Shown: in pieces, positions 24,393 through 32,510 of the stretch
How the letters are laid out: every line of letters starts with the position of its first letter
Numbering within the stretch: the stretch's first letter is position 1
Assembly: GCF_049608145.1 (NCBI RefSeq)
Contig: NZ_JBMYXF010000036.1
Span: 1-32,510, forward strand
Source: Halocynthiibacter sp049608145
GTDB taxonomy: Bacteria; Pseudomonadota; Alphaproteobacteria; Rhodobacterales; Rhodobacteraceae
DNA: 32,510 bases
Reading direction: 5' to 3'
Position numbers and translations under genes: made by a program
The notes under the pieces: model-generated
Databases searched by the model: none
What the model was told of the DNA's origin: nothing
The model's input: the letters and a program-made list of their open reading frames with translations, nothing else

Positions 24393-24923
24393 ATGTCCGA
24401 ACGTGAATTCATCCCCGTGCGCATCGCCATTCTAACTGTGTCTGACAGTCGGTCTTTGGCTGAAGATAAATCCGGTGATACGCTGGTGAAACGTTTGGAA
24501 GGGGCCGGGCATGTTCTGGCCGCGCGCGATATTATTCCCGATGAACGGGCTGATATATCAGCGCAACTGCGCGCCTGGTGTGATGATCCTGAGATTGACG
24601 TCGTAATTTCCACCGGTGGAACTGGGCTGACCGGACGTGATGTGACTGTGGAGGCCCATCGCGATATTTATGAAAAAGAGATCGAAGCTTTTGGTACGCT
24701 TTTCACCATGGTTTCGATCAAAAAAATCGGCACATCCGCCGTGCAAAGCCGTGCAACCGGTGGCGTGTGCAAGGGCACTTACCTGTTCGCGCTGCCCGGC
24801 AGTCCTGGTGCCTGTAAAGATGGTTGGGATGAAATTTTGCAGCACCAACTTGATTACCGCCACATGCCTTGTAACTTTGTGGAAATTTTTCCGCGTCTTA
24901 CTGAAAATGAGCGACGGAAATAG
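24393..24923 (+). CDS. moaB: Molybdenum cofactor biosynthesis protein B
   Basis: MoaB/MogA-fold protein of 176 residues that adenylylates molybdopterin before metal insertion. The signature STGGTGLTGRDVT (about 70-82), a conserved DSRSLAEDKSG near residue 17 and GVCKGTYLFALPGSPGACKDGWDEIL near 125-150 are visible. ATG at 24393 follows AGAGG, 11 bases after the glycosylase stop, so the two are probably co-transcribed. Some members act as MogA-like enzymes for molybdenum or tungsten cofactors, which would suit the tungstate importer in this window, but the loci are 15 kb apart. Confidence 0.92.
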   Translation: MSEREFIPVRIAILTVSDSRSLAEDKSGDTLVKRLEGAGHVLAARDIIPDERADISAQLRAWCDDPEIDVVISTGGTGLTGRDVTVEAHRDIYEKEIEAFGTLFTMVSIKKIGTSAVQSRATGGVCKGTYLFALPGSPGACKDGWDEILQHQLDYRHMPCNFVEIFPRLTENERRK

Positions 24924-24935
24924 TCCCGGTGACCG

Positions 24936-24980
24936 TATAATCCCGGAACATGTATCAATTGCCCCGCGATCACTGGGGCA
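24936..24980 (+). promoter_or_regulatory. Possible promoter and operator for the RND efflux operon
   Basis: TATAAT at 24936-24941 has no good -35. Downstream, TGCCCC (24960-24965) and GGGGCA (24975-24980) form a 6-bp inverted repeat just before the Shine-Dalgarno GAAGGA. Either a TetR/MarR-style operator or chance; no regulator gene is adjacent. Confidence 0.25.
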
Positions 24981-25001
24981 CGCCACGTCGGAAGGATCCC
25001 C

Positions 25002-26456
25002 ATGCGGTTTCTCACACGTAGCCTGACCGGGCTTTTTATTCTTTCCCTGACTATTGGTTTGCTGGCCATGTCGGGCCTGACGGTGCTGTCCGCACTGAAA
25101 TCGCGTGGTGAAAGCGAAAGCTACGGCGCGGGATCGCGTGAACGGGTGTTTTCTGTAAATGTTGTCATACCTGACACACAGGATCTACAACCTGAATTGC
25201 TAGTGTTTGGTGAAATTCGCGCGCGCCGCAGTCTTGATCTACGGGCAACATCTTCCGGTCGTGTGATTGAAATTGCAGAGAATTTTGTTGACGGCGGTGT
25301 GGTACAGCAAGGTCAGCTTTTGGCGCGGATTGATCCGGCTGATACGCGTTCAGTTCTTGACGTTGCGCTGAACACTCTGGCTGAAGCACAAGCTGGCTTG
25401 CGTGATGCAGAGCGTTCGCTATCCCTTGCCCAGGATGATTTGTCTGCTTCAGAAGCACAGCGCGATCTGCGTGATGCCGCGCTGTCCCGACAGCGTGATC
25501 TTCTGGCGCGTGGTGCAGGTACCGCCGCCAGCGTGGAAACTGCGGAACTTGCGGCGTCACAGGCACAGCAGGCTGTTGTATCCCGCCGCCTTTCCCTTGC
25601 ACAGGCCGAAGCGCGACTTGATCAGGCGACAACAGGGCTGGCACGTCAGAATTTGACTGTATCTGATGCGCAGCGCCGTCTAAAGGATACTGAAATCTAT
25701 GCAGAATTCACCGGAACCCTTGGCGATGTGTCCATTGTGAGGGGCGGGCTATTGTCAACAAATGAACGGCTTGCGACCCTGACGGATCCGTCTGAATTGG
25801 AAGTGTCGTTCCGTGTTTCTACTGCGCAATATACCCGGCTTCTGGATGACAGTGGCAGCCTGCAAAACGCACAGGTGCAGATCATCCTTGATGTGTTGGG
25901 TGTGGATCTGATCAGCGCGGGGGCTGTAACCCGGGAAAGCGGTTCCGTTGAGGCGGGACAGACCGGACGGTTGTTGTTTGCCCGACTTGAAACCCCTGCA
26001 GGCTTTCGTCCAGGTGACTTCGTGACCGTCAAGGTGGAGGAACCGGTTTTGCACAATACAGTCCTGCTGCCTGCCACCGCATGGGATGCGGATGGTACTG
26101 TCCTGATGGTCAATGATGATAATCGTCTGGAAACCTTGCCAGCACAGCTTTTGCGTCGTCAGGGCAATAATGTGATCCTTGCGGCAGATGGGCTTGCGGG
26201 ACAACGTATCGTTGCGGAACGCTCGCCGCTTCTGGGGGCCGGCATCCTTGTGCGCCCTATGAACCCGGATACCGTGGAAAGTGGCCAGGAAGACCTGATT
26301 GAGCTGACAGAAGACCGCCGCGCCGCACTGATCGCCTTTGTTGAAGGCAACACGCGTATGCCTGACGCCGCCCGTACCCGTGTGCTGGACCAACTTGCAC
26401 AACCAAGCGTGCCCGCCCAGGTGGTGGAACGCATCGAATCCCGTATGGGGGGCTGA
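25002..26456 (+). CDS. RND efflux periplasmic adaptor (membrane fusion protein)
   Basis: Adaptor of 484 residues linking an inner-membrane RND pump to an outer-membrane channel. An N-terminal membrane anchor (FILSLTIGLLAMSGLTVL) is followed by the biotinyl-lipoyl-like half (LDLRATSSGRVIEI...GQLLARID) and a long alpha-helical hairpin coiled coil of about residues 120-215, rich in Ala/Gln/Leu (EAQAGLRDAERSLSLAQ). The second lipoyl half (YAEFTGTLGDVSIVRGGLL), a beta-barrel and a membrane-proximal domain follow, then a C-terminal tail of about 80 residues beyond the usual end. GAAGGA precedes the ATG. Three bases separate it from the pump gene. Substrate unknown. Confidence 0.9.
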   Translation: MRFLTRSLTGLFILSLTIGLLAMSGLTVLSALKSRGESESYGAGSRERVFSVNVVIPDTQDLQPELLVFGEIRARRSLDLRATSSGRVIEIAENFVDGGVVQQGQLLARIDPADTRSVLDVALNTLAEAQAGLRDAERSLSLAQDDLSASEAQRDLRDAALSRQRDLLARGAGTAASVETAELAASQAQQAVVSRRLSLAQAEARLDQATTGLARQNLTVSDAQRRLKDTEIYAEFTGTLGDVSIVRGGLLSTNERLATLTDPSELEVSFRVSTAQYTRLLDDSGSLQNAQVQIILDVLGVDLISAGAVTRESGSVEAGQTGRLLFARLETPAGFRPGDFVTVKVEEPVLHNTVLLPATAWDADGTVLMVNDDNRLETLPAQLLRRQGNNVILAADGLAGQRIVAERSPLLGAGILVRPMNPDTVESGQEDLIELTEDRRAALIAFVEGNTRMPDAARTRVLDQLAQPSVPAQVVERIESRMGG

Positions 26457-26459
26457 TCC

Positions 26460-29400
26460 ATGTCACGCGCCCGGGGCATTCTGTCATATTTCACCCGCCA
26501 CCGTACGGCTGCCAATTTGCTGTTGGTGATGATGATCGCGTTGGGCATAGCCGCCCTGCCGAAAATGCGTACGCAGTTCTTCCCGGATGTCATTGTTGAA
26601 GGCATCACCGTTTCTGCGATTTGGAAGGGCGCTGGTGCGGAAGATATCGACAGTGCGATTGTGCAGGTGCTGGAACCGGCGCTTTTGTCTGTTGATGGCG
26701 TAACCTCGTCCGAGGCGTCTTCACGTGAAGGCAGCGCCAGTATCTGGCTGGAATTTGAACCAGGGCAGGATATGGGGCGTGCTTCTGATGATGTGCAGCT
26801 TGCTGTCGATGCGATTACGAACTTGCCTGAAGATGCCGAAGACGTAAATGTGCGTCGGGGCAACTGGCGGGATCGTGTGACAGATGTCGTTATCACTGGT
26901 CCCGTAGGTGTGGCGCAACTTGGCCGTTTCGCGGATGAGTTGGTGACACGCCTGTTTGCCGCTGGTGTTACCCGATCCACCATTCGGGGTATTGCTGCAG
27001 GTGAAATTGTTGTCGAAGTGCCGATGCAATCGATGATCCGGCATGACGTCACAATGGAACAGATTTCCCGGGCTATCGCCGGTGAGGTGAATTCAGATCC
27101 TGCAGGCGATGTGACAGGTACAAACACCCGCGTGCGCACCGGTACGGCAACCCGGTCTGTGGATCAGATCGAAGCCATTGTCCTGCGTGTAAATGACGAT
27201 GGGTCACGTTTGACCATTAATGACGTCGCCCGGATTTCGCGTGGTGGTATTGATCGTGAACGCGCCTACTTCGTTGGCGAAGACCCCGCGATTTCTGTGC
27301 GGGTGGATCGATCTGGGCAGGGCGACGCAATCGAAGTGCAACGTGATGTAGAACGTGTGGCATCCGAGTTGCGCGAAGTTTTACCCGAATCTGTATCTGT
27401 TGATCTGATCCGCACCCGTGCCGAAGCAATTTCAGGCCGCCTGAATATCCTGCTGGATAACGGTCTGATGGGGCTGGGGCTTGTCCTGCTGTTGCTGTTT
27501 TTGTTCCTGAACGCCCGTATCGCCTTTTGGGTTGCTGCGGGCATTCCAGTTGCCATGCTGGCCACGATTGCCTTGATGTATATTTTTGGCCTGACGATCA
27601 ATATGGTGTCTCTTTTTGCCCTGATCATCACCCTAGGTATCGTCGTGGATGATGCGATTGTTGTGGGGGAACACGCCGATTTCCGGGCGCGTCGTCTTGG
27701 TGAAAGTGCGAATGCGGCCGCTGAAAACGCCGCGATCCGCATGTCTGCGCCGGTGTTTTCGGCAACCATCACCACGATCATCGCGTTCTTTGGGCTTGTG
27801 GCTGTTGGTGGGCGCTTTGGTGATCTGATCTCAGACATTCCGTTCACGGTGGTTGCTGTATTGATGGCATCACTGATGGAATGTTTCCTTATCTTGCCCA
27901 ATCATATGGCCCATGCCTTGACACACAGCGCCAAAGAACATTGGTATGACTGGCCCAACCGCCAGGTGAACAAAGGTTTCCGCTGGCTACGCGAAGCTGC
28001 CTTCCGCCCTCTGATGCATTGGGTCGTGCGCGCCCGTTACGCGGTGCTGGCCGGGGCCGTGTTTCTTTTGGCGACACAGGCGGCGGTGTTTATCCGGGGC
28101 GATGTGCAATGGCGGTTCTTTAACGGCCCAGAGCGGTCTTCTATCTATGGCAACTTTGCCATGGCCCCTGGTGCCACCCGTGACGACAGTTTCGAGATGA
28201 TGCGCGAATTGCAACGTGCTGCGGATGCGGTTGGCAAGCGTTACGCAGGAGAATACGGGACTTGGCCCATGACTTATGCGCTGGCTGAAGTCGGCGGCAA
28301 TACAGGGCGTGGATTGTCCGGTACGGATGCCAAAACACCAGACCAGCTGGGCAGTATCGCGATTGAATTGATTGACGCGGATCTGCGTCCCTGGTCTGCG
28401 TTTAAATTTGTCGCTGACATGCAGGATGAGGTGCGCAATCATCCCCGTGCAGAAACGGTCAGCTTTCGCGGGTCACGGTCTGGGCCCGGTGGTGACTCTC
28501 TCTATGTGGAATTCTTTGGCGCAGACGCGGATACATTGAAGGCAGCGTCAGAAGCGTTGAAAACCGCCCTTCAGCATTACCCCGAAGTGTCTGCTCTTGA
28601 AGATAATCTGGCTTATGACAAGGAAGAACTGATCCTAGAGCTTACCCCACAGGGCCAGGCGTTGGGCTTTACCATTGATGGGCTGGGGCGCGTGTTACGC
28701 AACCGGCTTGGCGGAATCGAAGCCGCGACCTATCCAGATGGTCCGCGTTCCGCTGCCATTCGCGTCGAATTGCCGGTGGATGAACTGACCGCTGACTTTC
28801 TAGAACGCACCCATATGCGCACGCCGGGCGGGGAATATGTACCACTGTCTGACATTGTGACCGTCGAAAGCCGCAAGGGCTTTTCCACGGTGCGACGTGA
28901 AAACGGCATTCGTTTGATCGCGGTTACAGGTGATATTTCCGAAGATGACCCTACCCGCGCAGCAGAGATCAACGAGATCCTTCGCAGTGAAATTCTGCCA
29001 GACATTGAAAGCGATCATCAGGTGGCCTTCCGGATCGCAGGGCTTGCCGAACAGGAACAGGAATTTCTGTCTGATGCTTTCCTAGGGTTCTCTCTTTGTA
29101 TGATCGGAATTTACCTGACTTTGGCCTGGATCTTTGCAAGCTGGATGCGCCCGGCCGTTGTGTTGGCGATAGTGCCGTTTGGTCTGATCGGTACGATATT
29201 TGGGCATGTCAGCTGGGAAGTGCCGCTGTCGATGTTCTCTGTTGTGGGGCTGATAGGTATGACCGGGATTATCATCAATGATTCCATTGTCTTGGTGACC
29301 ACAGTTGAGGAATACTCAGAAAACCGGGATCGGATCAGCGCAATTATTGACGCCACCTGTGACCGTTTGCGGGCCGTAATGCTAACGACATTGACCACGG

Positions 29401-29810
29401 TTCTGGGCCTGGCACCGCTGTTGTTTGAACGTTCTGTTCAAGCGGAATTCCTGAAACCTACAGTGATCACCCTGGTCTATGGATTGGGCTTTGGCATGAT
29501 CCTCGTTTTACTGGTGGTGCCGGCACTTCTGGCTATGCAACTTGATCTGAAGCGTCAGTTCACAGCGCTAAAGCGCGGGTTGCGCAGGCCGGGAACAAAG
29601 TTGCAGCCAATCCTTTTGGGCTGTGGGGCGGTGCTTGCAGGGGCCTTCCTTCTAAGTTTCGGAAGCGTCGCTGTTACAGGGAGCTTGCCTAGCTTTTTAC
29701 CCATGTTTACAGGATCTGCCAGCAGTTCTGCGTTACTGATCTTTACGGGGATCAGCGCAGTTGTCCTGATCACAACCCGTCTGATTGTCGGTTGGCGTAA
29801 TCAGCCGTGA
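26460..29810 (+). CDS. RND efflux permease, HAE1-like
   Basis: Proton-driven pump of 1116 residues. The standard RND layout is present: TM1 (TAANLLLVMMIALGIAALP), a porter domain, TM2-6 with the proton-relay Asp397-Asp398 (GIVVDDAIVVGEH), TM7 (YAVLAGAVFLLATQAAVF), a second porter domain and TM8-12 ending near RQFTALKRGL. After that come about 70 residues with two further hydrophobic helices (LLGCGAVLAGAFLLSFGSVA; ALLIFTGISAVVLITTRLIV), not part of a normal 12-helix RND protein. The 3' end overlaps the convergent DsbD-like gene by 10 bases. No outer-membrane channel gene is seen here; a shared TolC is likely. Confidence 0.92.
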   Translation: MSRARGILSYFTRHRTAANLLLVMMIALGIAALPKMRTQFFPDVIVEGITVSAIWKGAGAEDIDSAIVQVLEPALLSVDGVTSSEASSREGSASIWLEFEPGQDMGRASDDVQLAVDAITNLPEDAEDVNVRRGNWRDRVTDVVITGPVGVAQLGRFADELVTRLFAAGVTRSTIRGIAAGEIVVEVPMQSMIRHDVTMEQISRAIAGEVNSDPAGDVTGTNTRVRTGTATRSVDQIEAIVLRVNDDGSRLTINDVARISRGGIDRERAYFVGEDPAISVRVDRSGQGDAIEVQRDVERVASELREVLPESVSVDLIRTRAEAISGRLNILLDNGLMGLGLVLLLLFLFLNARIAFWVAAGIPVAMLATIALMYIFGLTINMVSLFALIITLGIVVDDAIVVGEHADFRARRLGESANAAAENAAIRMSAPVFSATITTIIAFFGLVAVGGRFGDLISDIPFTVVAVLMASLMECFLILPNHMAHALTHSAKEHWYDWPNRQVNKGFRWLREAAFRPLMHWVVRARYAVLAGAVFLLATQAAVFIRGDVQWRFFNGPERSSIYGNFAMAPGATRDDSFEMMRELQRAADAVGKRYAGEYGTWPMTYALAEVGGNTGRGLSGTDAKTPDQLGSIAIELIDADLRPWSAFKFVADMQDEVRNHPRAETVSFRGSRSGPGGDSLYVEFFGADADTLKAASEALKTALQHYPEVSALEDNLAYDKEELILELTPQGQALGFTIDGLGRVLRNRLGGIEAATYPDGPRSAAIRVELPVDELTADFLERTHMRTPGGEYVPLSDIVTVESRKGFSTVRRENGIRLIAVTGDISEDDPTRAAEINEILRSEILPDIESDHQVAFRIAGLAEQEQEFLSDAFLGFSLCMIGIYLTLAWIFASWMRPAVVLAIVPFGLIGTIFGHVSWEVPLSMFSVVGLIGMTGIIINDSIVLVTTVEEYSENRDRISAIIDATCDRLRAVMLTTLTTVLGLAPLLFERSVQAEFLKPTVITLVYGLGFGMILVLLVVPALLAMQLDLKRQFTALKRGLRRPGTKLQPILLGCGAVLAGAFLLSFGSVAVTGSLPSFLPMFTGSASSSALLIFTGISAVVLITTRLIVGWRNQP

Positions 29811-30622
29811 CAGCCCTGAATATCCACCGCGCGATCTTCGCCAATCACGGTGATACGTACCTGAGAACGATCTAGGGCAAAAGGTGTGGCCGATGGCGGC
29901 ACCATATCCACCTGCGCCAGCAGAGTATTGCCTTCACGTGTCAATTGCGCCGAGCTGATCCAGATTTTTTGATCGGGCAGTTCGAACACCACCACATCGT
30001 CATTGCCGATCCGATGCCCCGGCAGGGATGCGGTCAGAACCATACCATCTGAAATTGGGCTGGAAGTGCACTGCACTTGTCCCATCCCGGCCGAACGCCC
30101 GCTTTGCGGTTTTTGTGCCATGGCCAAGCGAATGTCGGTTTGCTGCGCTTCTGGTCCGGTGTTGCCGATCAGATCATCGGTAAAATCTAGGGTCAGAGGA
30201 ATGCAGACCTCTTCGCAGACGCCCAGTTTCATCTGGACATTCACATGCACAGGCTGGCTGGGATCAATCGGGGTGATTTCCACCGGCAAAATCAGGGCGT
30301 CCTTATAGCCAATCGTGCGCACGCCCGCATTGTCGTGAATGCCGGGCCGGGGCCAGTGGAACTGTACAGAGGCCACATTGCGCGACCGTGACCAGTCAAA
30401 TTGCGGCGGAATGCCGGTTTCACCTGGTGCACGCCAATAGGTTTTCCAGCCTTCATTCAGATCAATGCGAAACGCCGCCATGCGCGTCCCATCCCGTTCA
30501 CGCCAGCCGTTCAGGATCTGGGTGTCACGTACGCTTTCAAACCCTTGGGCCAAGGTGGGGGCGGCACCAGCCAAGGTGAATGCGGTCAAAGCAGAGAAGG
30601 CGAATGCAGAGAATTTTTTCAT
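29801..30622 (-). CDS. Secreted protein with DsbD N-terminal (DsbC/DsbD-alpha-like) domain
   Basis: 273 residues from ATG 30622. The longer frame to 31099 is antisense to yqgE and should be ignored. A signal peptide is clear (MKKFSAFAFSALTAF...PTLAQ). The mature protein is a DsbD_N/PF11412-type beta domain with WKTYWRAPGETGIPPQFDW and the redox pair Cys136-x3-Cys140 in KLGVCEEVCIPLTLDF. There is no transmembrane beta domain or thioredoxin domain, unlike full DsbD, so this is a solo periplasmic domain that would need a separate electron donor such as CcdA. Extra cysteines near the C-terminus (VQCTSS, QGCHG) may form a structural disulfide. Confidence 0.85.
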   Translation of the reverse strand: MKKFSAFAFSALTAFTLAGAAPTLAQGFESVRDTQILNGWRERDGTRMAAFRIDLNEGWKTYWRAPGETGIPPQFDWSRSRNVASVQFHWPRPGIHDNAGVRTIGYKDALILPVEITPIDPSQPVHVNVQMKLGVCEEVCIPLTLDFTDDLIGNTGPEAQQTDIRLAMAQKPQSGRSAGMGQVQCTSSPISDGMVLTASLPGHRIGNDDVVVFELPDQKIWISSAQLTREGNTLLAQVDMVPPSATPFALDRSQVRITVIGEDRAVDIQGCHG

Positions 30623-30743
30623 ACCGCCACCATAGCCATGCGTTTGTGAAAGAAAACTCACATTCCGGCGAGCACATGCTGCATTGCGTCTTTCCGCCAA
30701 TCGCCCCTTGCACCTGCCTGCCGCCAAAGTCATATCATACAGT

Positions 30744-31337
30744 ATGACACAGGCTGACAATAACCAGACAGAGCGGACCTCCGCAGATCTTTGCGGCAAG
30801 CTTCTGATCGCCATGCCCTCAATGGGTGATCCCCGGTTTGAGAAATCCGTGATTTTCATGTGCGCGCATTCGGATGAGGGCTCGATGGGGCTGATCATCA
30901 ATAAGCCGTCCGCAGATGTGACGTTTCCAAATCTATTGGAACAACTTGAAATTCCACATATCCGTCGCACCACGGAACCCAATGTGCATTTTGGCGGACC
31001 TGTGGAAATGGGGCGTGGATTTGTTTTGCATTCGCCGGAATATACGCCCGATGATGGTATGTTGCGGGTGGATGATGATTTTTCCATGTCGGCAACCAAA
31101 GATGTCGTGCGTGATATCGCCGAAGGTACGGGCCCTGTGCGTGCAATTCTGGCACTTGGCTATTCGGGCTGGGGCGGTGGACAGCTTGACGGGGAAATCC
31201 TACAGAACGGCTGGCTGACCTGTGATGCAACGCCAGAACTGGTGTTTGAAACCGCACCTGAGCAGCAATGGACCGCCGCGCTGCAAAGCCTCGGTGTTGA
31301 TCCAATCATGTTATCTGCCAGCGCGGGACATGCGTGA
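30744..31337 (+). CDS. YqgE/AlgH family protein
   Basis: Cytosolic protein of 197 residues, usual length for UPF0301. ATG at 30744 (MTQADNNQTERT) is preferred over an in-frame start at 30684. Family segments are GKLLIAMPSMGDPRFEKSVIF, HSDEGSMGLIINKPS, VHFGGPVEMGRGFVLHS, ATKDVVRDIAEG and LGYSGWGGGQLDGEI. In Pseudomonas AlgH influences alginate and other regulons, but a biochemical role is unsettled. It overlaps the next gene by one base (TGATG), so the two are translationally coupled. Confidence 0.93.
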   Translation: MTQADNNQTERTSADLCGKLLIAMPSMGDPRFEKSVIFMCAHSDEGSMGLIINKPSADVTFPNLLEQLEIPHIRRTTEPNVHFGGPVEMGRGFVLHSPEYTPDDGMLRVDDDFSMSATKDVVRDIAEGTGPVRAILALGYSGWGGGQLDGEILQNGWLTCDATPELVFETAPEQQWTAALQSLGVDPIMLSASAGHA

Positions 31338-31912
31338 TGTCAGTTCGCCTGCATAACTGGCCCGATCTTTTGGTTCTGCGCCACGGTCAGACGGAATGGA
31401 ATCTTGCTGGGCGCTTTCAGGGGCGGCGCAATTCTGACCTAACGGAACTGGGGCAAGCACAGGCAGGATGCCAGAACCAGATCTTGCAACCGCTGCTGGC
31501 GCAATACCCCCATCGTTTCGCAAGCCCCCAAAGCCGGGCTGTGCATACGGCGCAAATTGCCTTGGGAGATGTGCCTTTTGCGCAGGATGAACGCTTGCAA
31601 GAGGTCGCCTTTGGCGATTGGGAAGGGCTGACACGCACAGAAATCCGCACGCAGATCACGGGCGATTATGACGACTACCACTGGCTGTTTCAAAGTCCAA
31701 ATGGTGAAACATTTTCTGACATGTGTGCCCGGGTGATCTCATTCCTTGATCATCTCAAAGGTCCCTCTGTGATTGTCACCCATGGTGTCACTTCCGTGGT
31801 GATCCGTGGTCTCTGGCTGGGGCTTTCCATGGAAGACCTGGCCGTCCTTCCGAAAGAACAGGGCTGTGTGATCCAGTTGAAAAACGGGGAAGAAAACGTC
31901 CTGCGGGTTTAG
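31337..31912 (+). CDS. Histidine phosphatase family protein (phosphoglycerate-mutase-like)
   Basis: 191 residues from ATG 31337; a GTG at 31334 is the other possible start. The catalytic loop LVLRHGQTEWN holds the phospho-accepting His16, with Arg15 beside it; SRAVHTAQIA, the acid-donor region LQEVAFGDWEG, and the second histidine in VIVTHGVTS complete the site. Length and motifs fit a small broad phosphatase (CobC/GpmB-like) rather than the 230-residue glycolytic mutase. Substrate unknown. It follows yqgE in one unit and converges on the Sua5-type gene 8 bases away. Confidence 0.9.
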   Translation: MSVRLHNWPDLLVLRHGQTEWNLAGRFQGRRNSDLTELGQAQAGCQNQILQPLLAQYPHRFASPQSRAVHTAQIALGDVPFAQDERLQEVAFGDWEGLTRTEIRTQITGDYDDYHWLFQSPNGETFSDMCARVISFLDHLKGPSVIVTHGVTSVVIRGLWLGLSMEDLAVLPKEQGCVIQLKNGEENVLRV

Positions 31913-31929
31913 TCTCTGGTTTAGTCTCT
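31906..31929. repeat. 12-base tandem duplication at convergent gene ends
   Basis: GGTTTAGTCTCT occurs twice in direct tandem (31906-31917, 31918-31929). The first copy supplies the TAG of the phosphatase gene. On the other strand each copy supplies an in-frame TAA after AGA-GAC, giving the Sua5-type gene a second stop four codons after the first. Confidence 0.8.
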
Positions 31930-32510
31930 GGGCGCAGCGGCCCGGCGCAGACGATCATTGATCGCACGTCCCAGCCCATGATCGGGCACAGGTGACACCG
32001 CAATCGCCCGGCGGGTCGCATCCAGCCTGCGCAGCATAGCAAACAGATTTGCCGCCGCTTCCTGCAGGTCTCCGCTTTCCGACAGGTTTTCGGTTGCACC
32101 CTCCACCCGGCCAAAGCCCAGCAGAACCTCATGGGGCAAGGCCTGGTCTGCGTTCAACCGCACCATCGCCTGAGGCGCGTAATGGGATGTCAGCTGTCCC
32201 GGCGCAATCGGCTGATCGCCGTCACCCATGGCAAATTCCGGGCGTTTCAGTTTGCGCGCAAGGCAGCGTTCAATATTTTCCGCAGGCAGGCCGCCGGGGC
32301 GCAAGAGAACCACATCATCGCCGTCAAAGCCAACAATCGTGCTTTCCACACCCACAGGGCAGGCCCCGTCATCAATCACCGCATCAATCCGCCCTGATAA
32401 CCCATCAATGACGTGATCCGCGCTGGTCGGGCTGATCCGCCCGGACGGGTTCGCAGAAGGCGCCGCAACTGGCCCACCAAAAGCGGCAATCAGACGTCGC
32501 GCCGTGGTGT
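31921..32510 (-). CDS. L-threonylcarbamoyladenylate synthase, Sua5 type (5' end outside window)
   Basis: C-terminal 195 residues of an enzyme making threonylcarbamoyl-AMP for the t6A37 tRNA modification. The frame is open to the window edge; about 110-120 residues of the YrdC domain are missing. Visible YrdC part: APSANPSGRISPTSADHV, DGACPVGVESTIVG and LLRPGG. A Sua5-specific C-terminal domain follows (SPGQLTSHYAPQ-like segment APGQLTSHYAPQA), which separates it from short TsaC/YrdC. The C-terminus is APRD. Confidence 0.92.
   Translation of the reverse strand, partial: TTARRLIAAFGGPVAAPSANPSGRISPTSADHVIDGLSGRIDAVIDDGACPVGVESTIVGFDGDDVVLLRPGGLPAENIERCLARKLKRPEFAMGDGDQPIAPGQLTSHYAPQAMVRLNADQALPHEVLLGFGRVEGATENLSESGDLQEAAANLFAMLRRLDATRRAIAVSPVPDHGLGRAINDRLRRAAAPRD

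Noticed and set aside
26159..27139. 326-codon minus-strand open frame
   Set aside because: It is antisense to the RND adaptor and pump, has Ser/Arg-rich unstructured composition and no recognisable motif; it is a shadow of the well-supported plus-strand genes.
30623..31099. Long N-terminal extension of the DsbD-like gene
   Set aside because: It would lie antisense to yqgE, and the clear signal peptide starts at 30622.

Overview
The gene set and protein style point to an alphaproteobacterium of the Rhodobacteraceae (Roseobacter-like). The signs are a FYDLN-type TIGR02300 protein, Hint_2 and SdrD_B-type proteins, a pyrB / dihydroorotase-like / plsY block, and a tup-type tungstate importer. I read this from sequence alone and made no database comparison.

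Layout. 1-3840: 3' part of a CoA-thioester catabolic operon, with an acyl-CoA dehydrogenase, an NDP-forming acyl-CoA synthetase and a clear CaiD-type enoyl-CoA hydratase; carnitine or betaine-like substrates are likely. 3885-5200: an Lrp/AsnC regulator divergent from a nitrilase-family amidohydrolase. 5395-6615: a ten-helix membrane protein with one cysteine, possibly TsoY family. 6709-9693: a tupBCA-type tungstate importer behind a GntR/FCD regulator with a palindrome at its start. 9720-11135: a YgjP-like metallopeptidase, a TIGR02300 protein and tRNA-Ala(GGC).

11136-19654 is an accessory island beside the tRNA. It holds an integrase that has lost its catalytic domain, an unusual pair of extracellular-type genes (a Hint-domain protein and a giant Ca-binding/SdrD_B-repeat protein split by a frameshift), and IS3-family wreckage. 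One IS3 relic still has both terminal inverted repeats.

19655-23448 (minus strand) is pyrB, two small PH-like membrane proteins, a dihydroorotase homologue that has lost its metal ligands, and plsY. 23593-24923 holds a family-4-type uracil-DNA glycosylase without most Fe-S cysteines, and moaB. 25002-29810 is an RND efflux adaptor/pump pair. 29801-32510 has a solo DsbD N-terminal-like secreted protein, a YqgE/AlgH protein, a histidine phosphatase and the 3' part of a Sua5-type threonylcarbamoyl-AMP synthase.

The most novel material is the island: the Hint plus SdrD_B pair, and the domain inserted inside one SdrD_B repeat. The best biochemical prediction is that the dihydroorotase homologue is catalytically dead and serves as a structural partner of PyrB.
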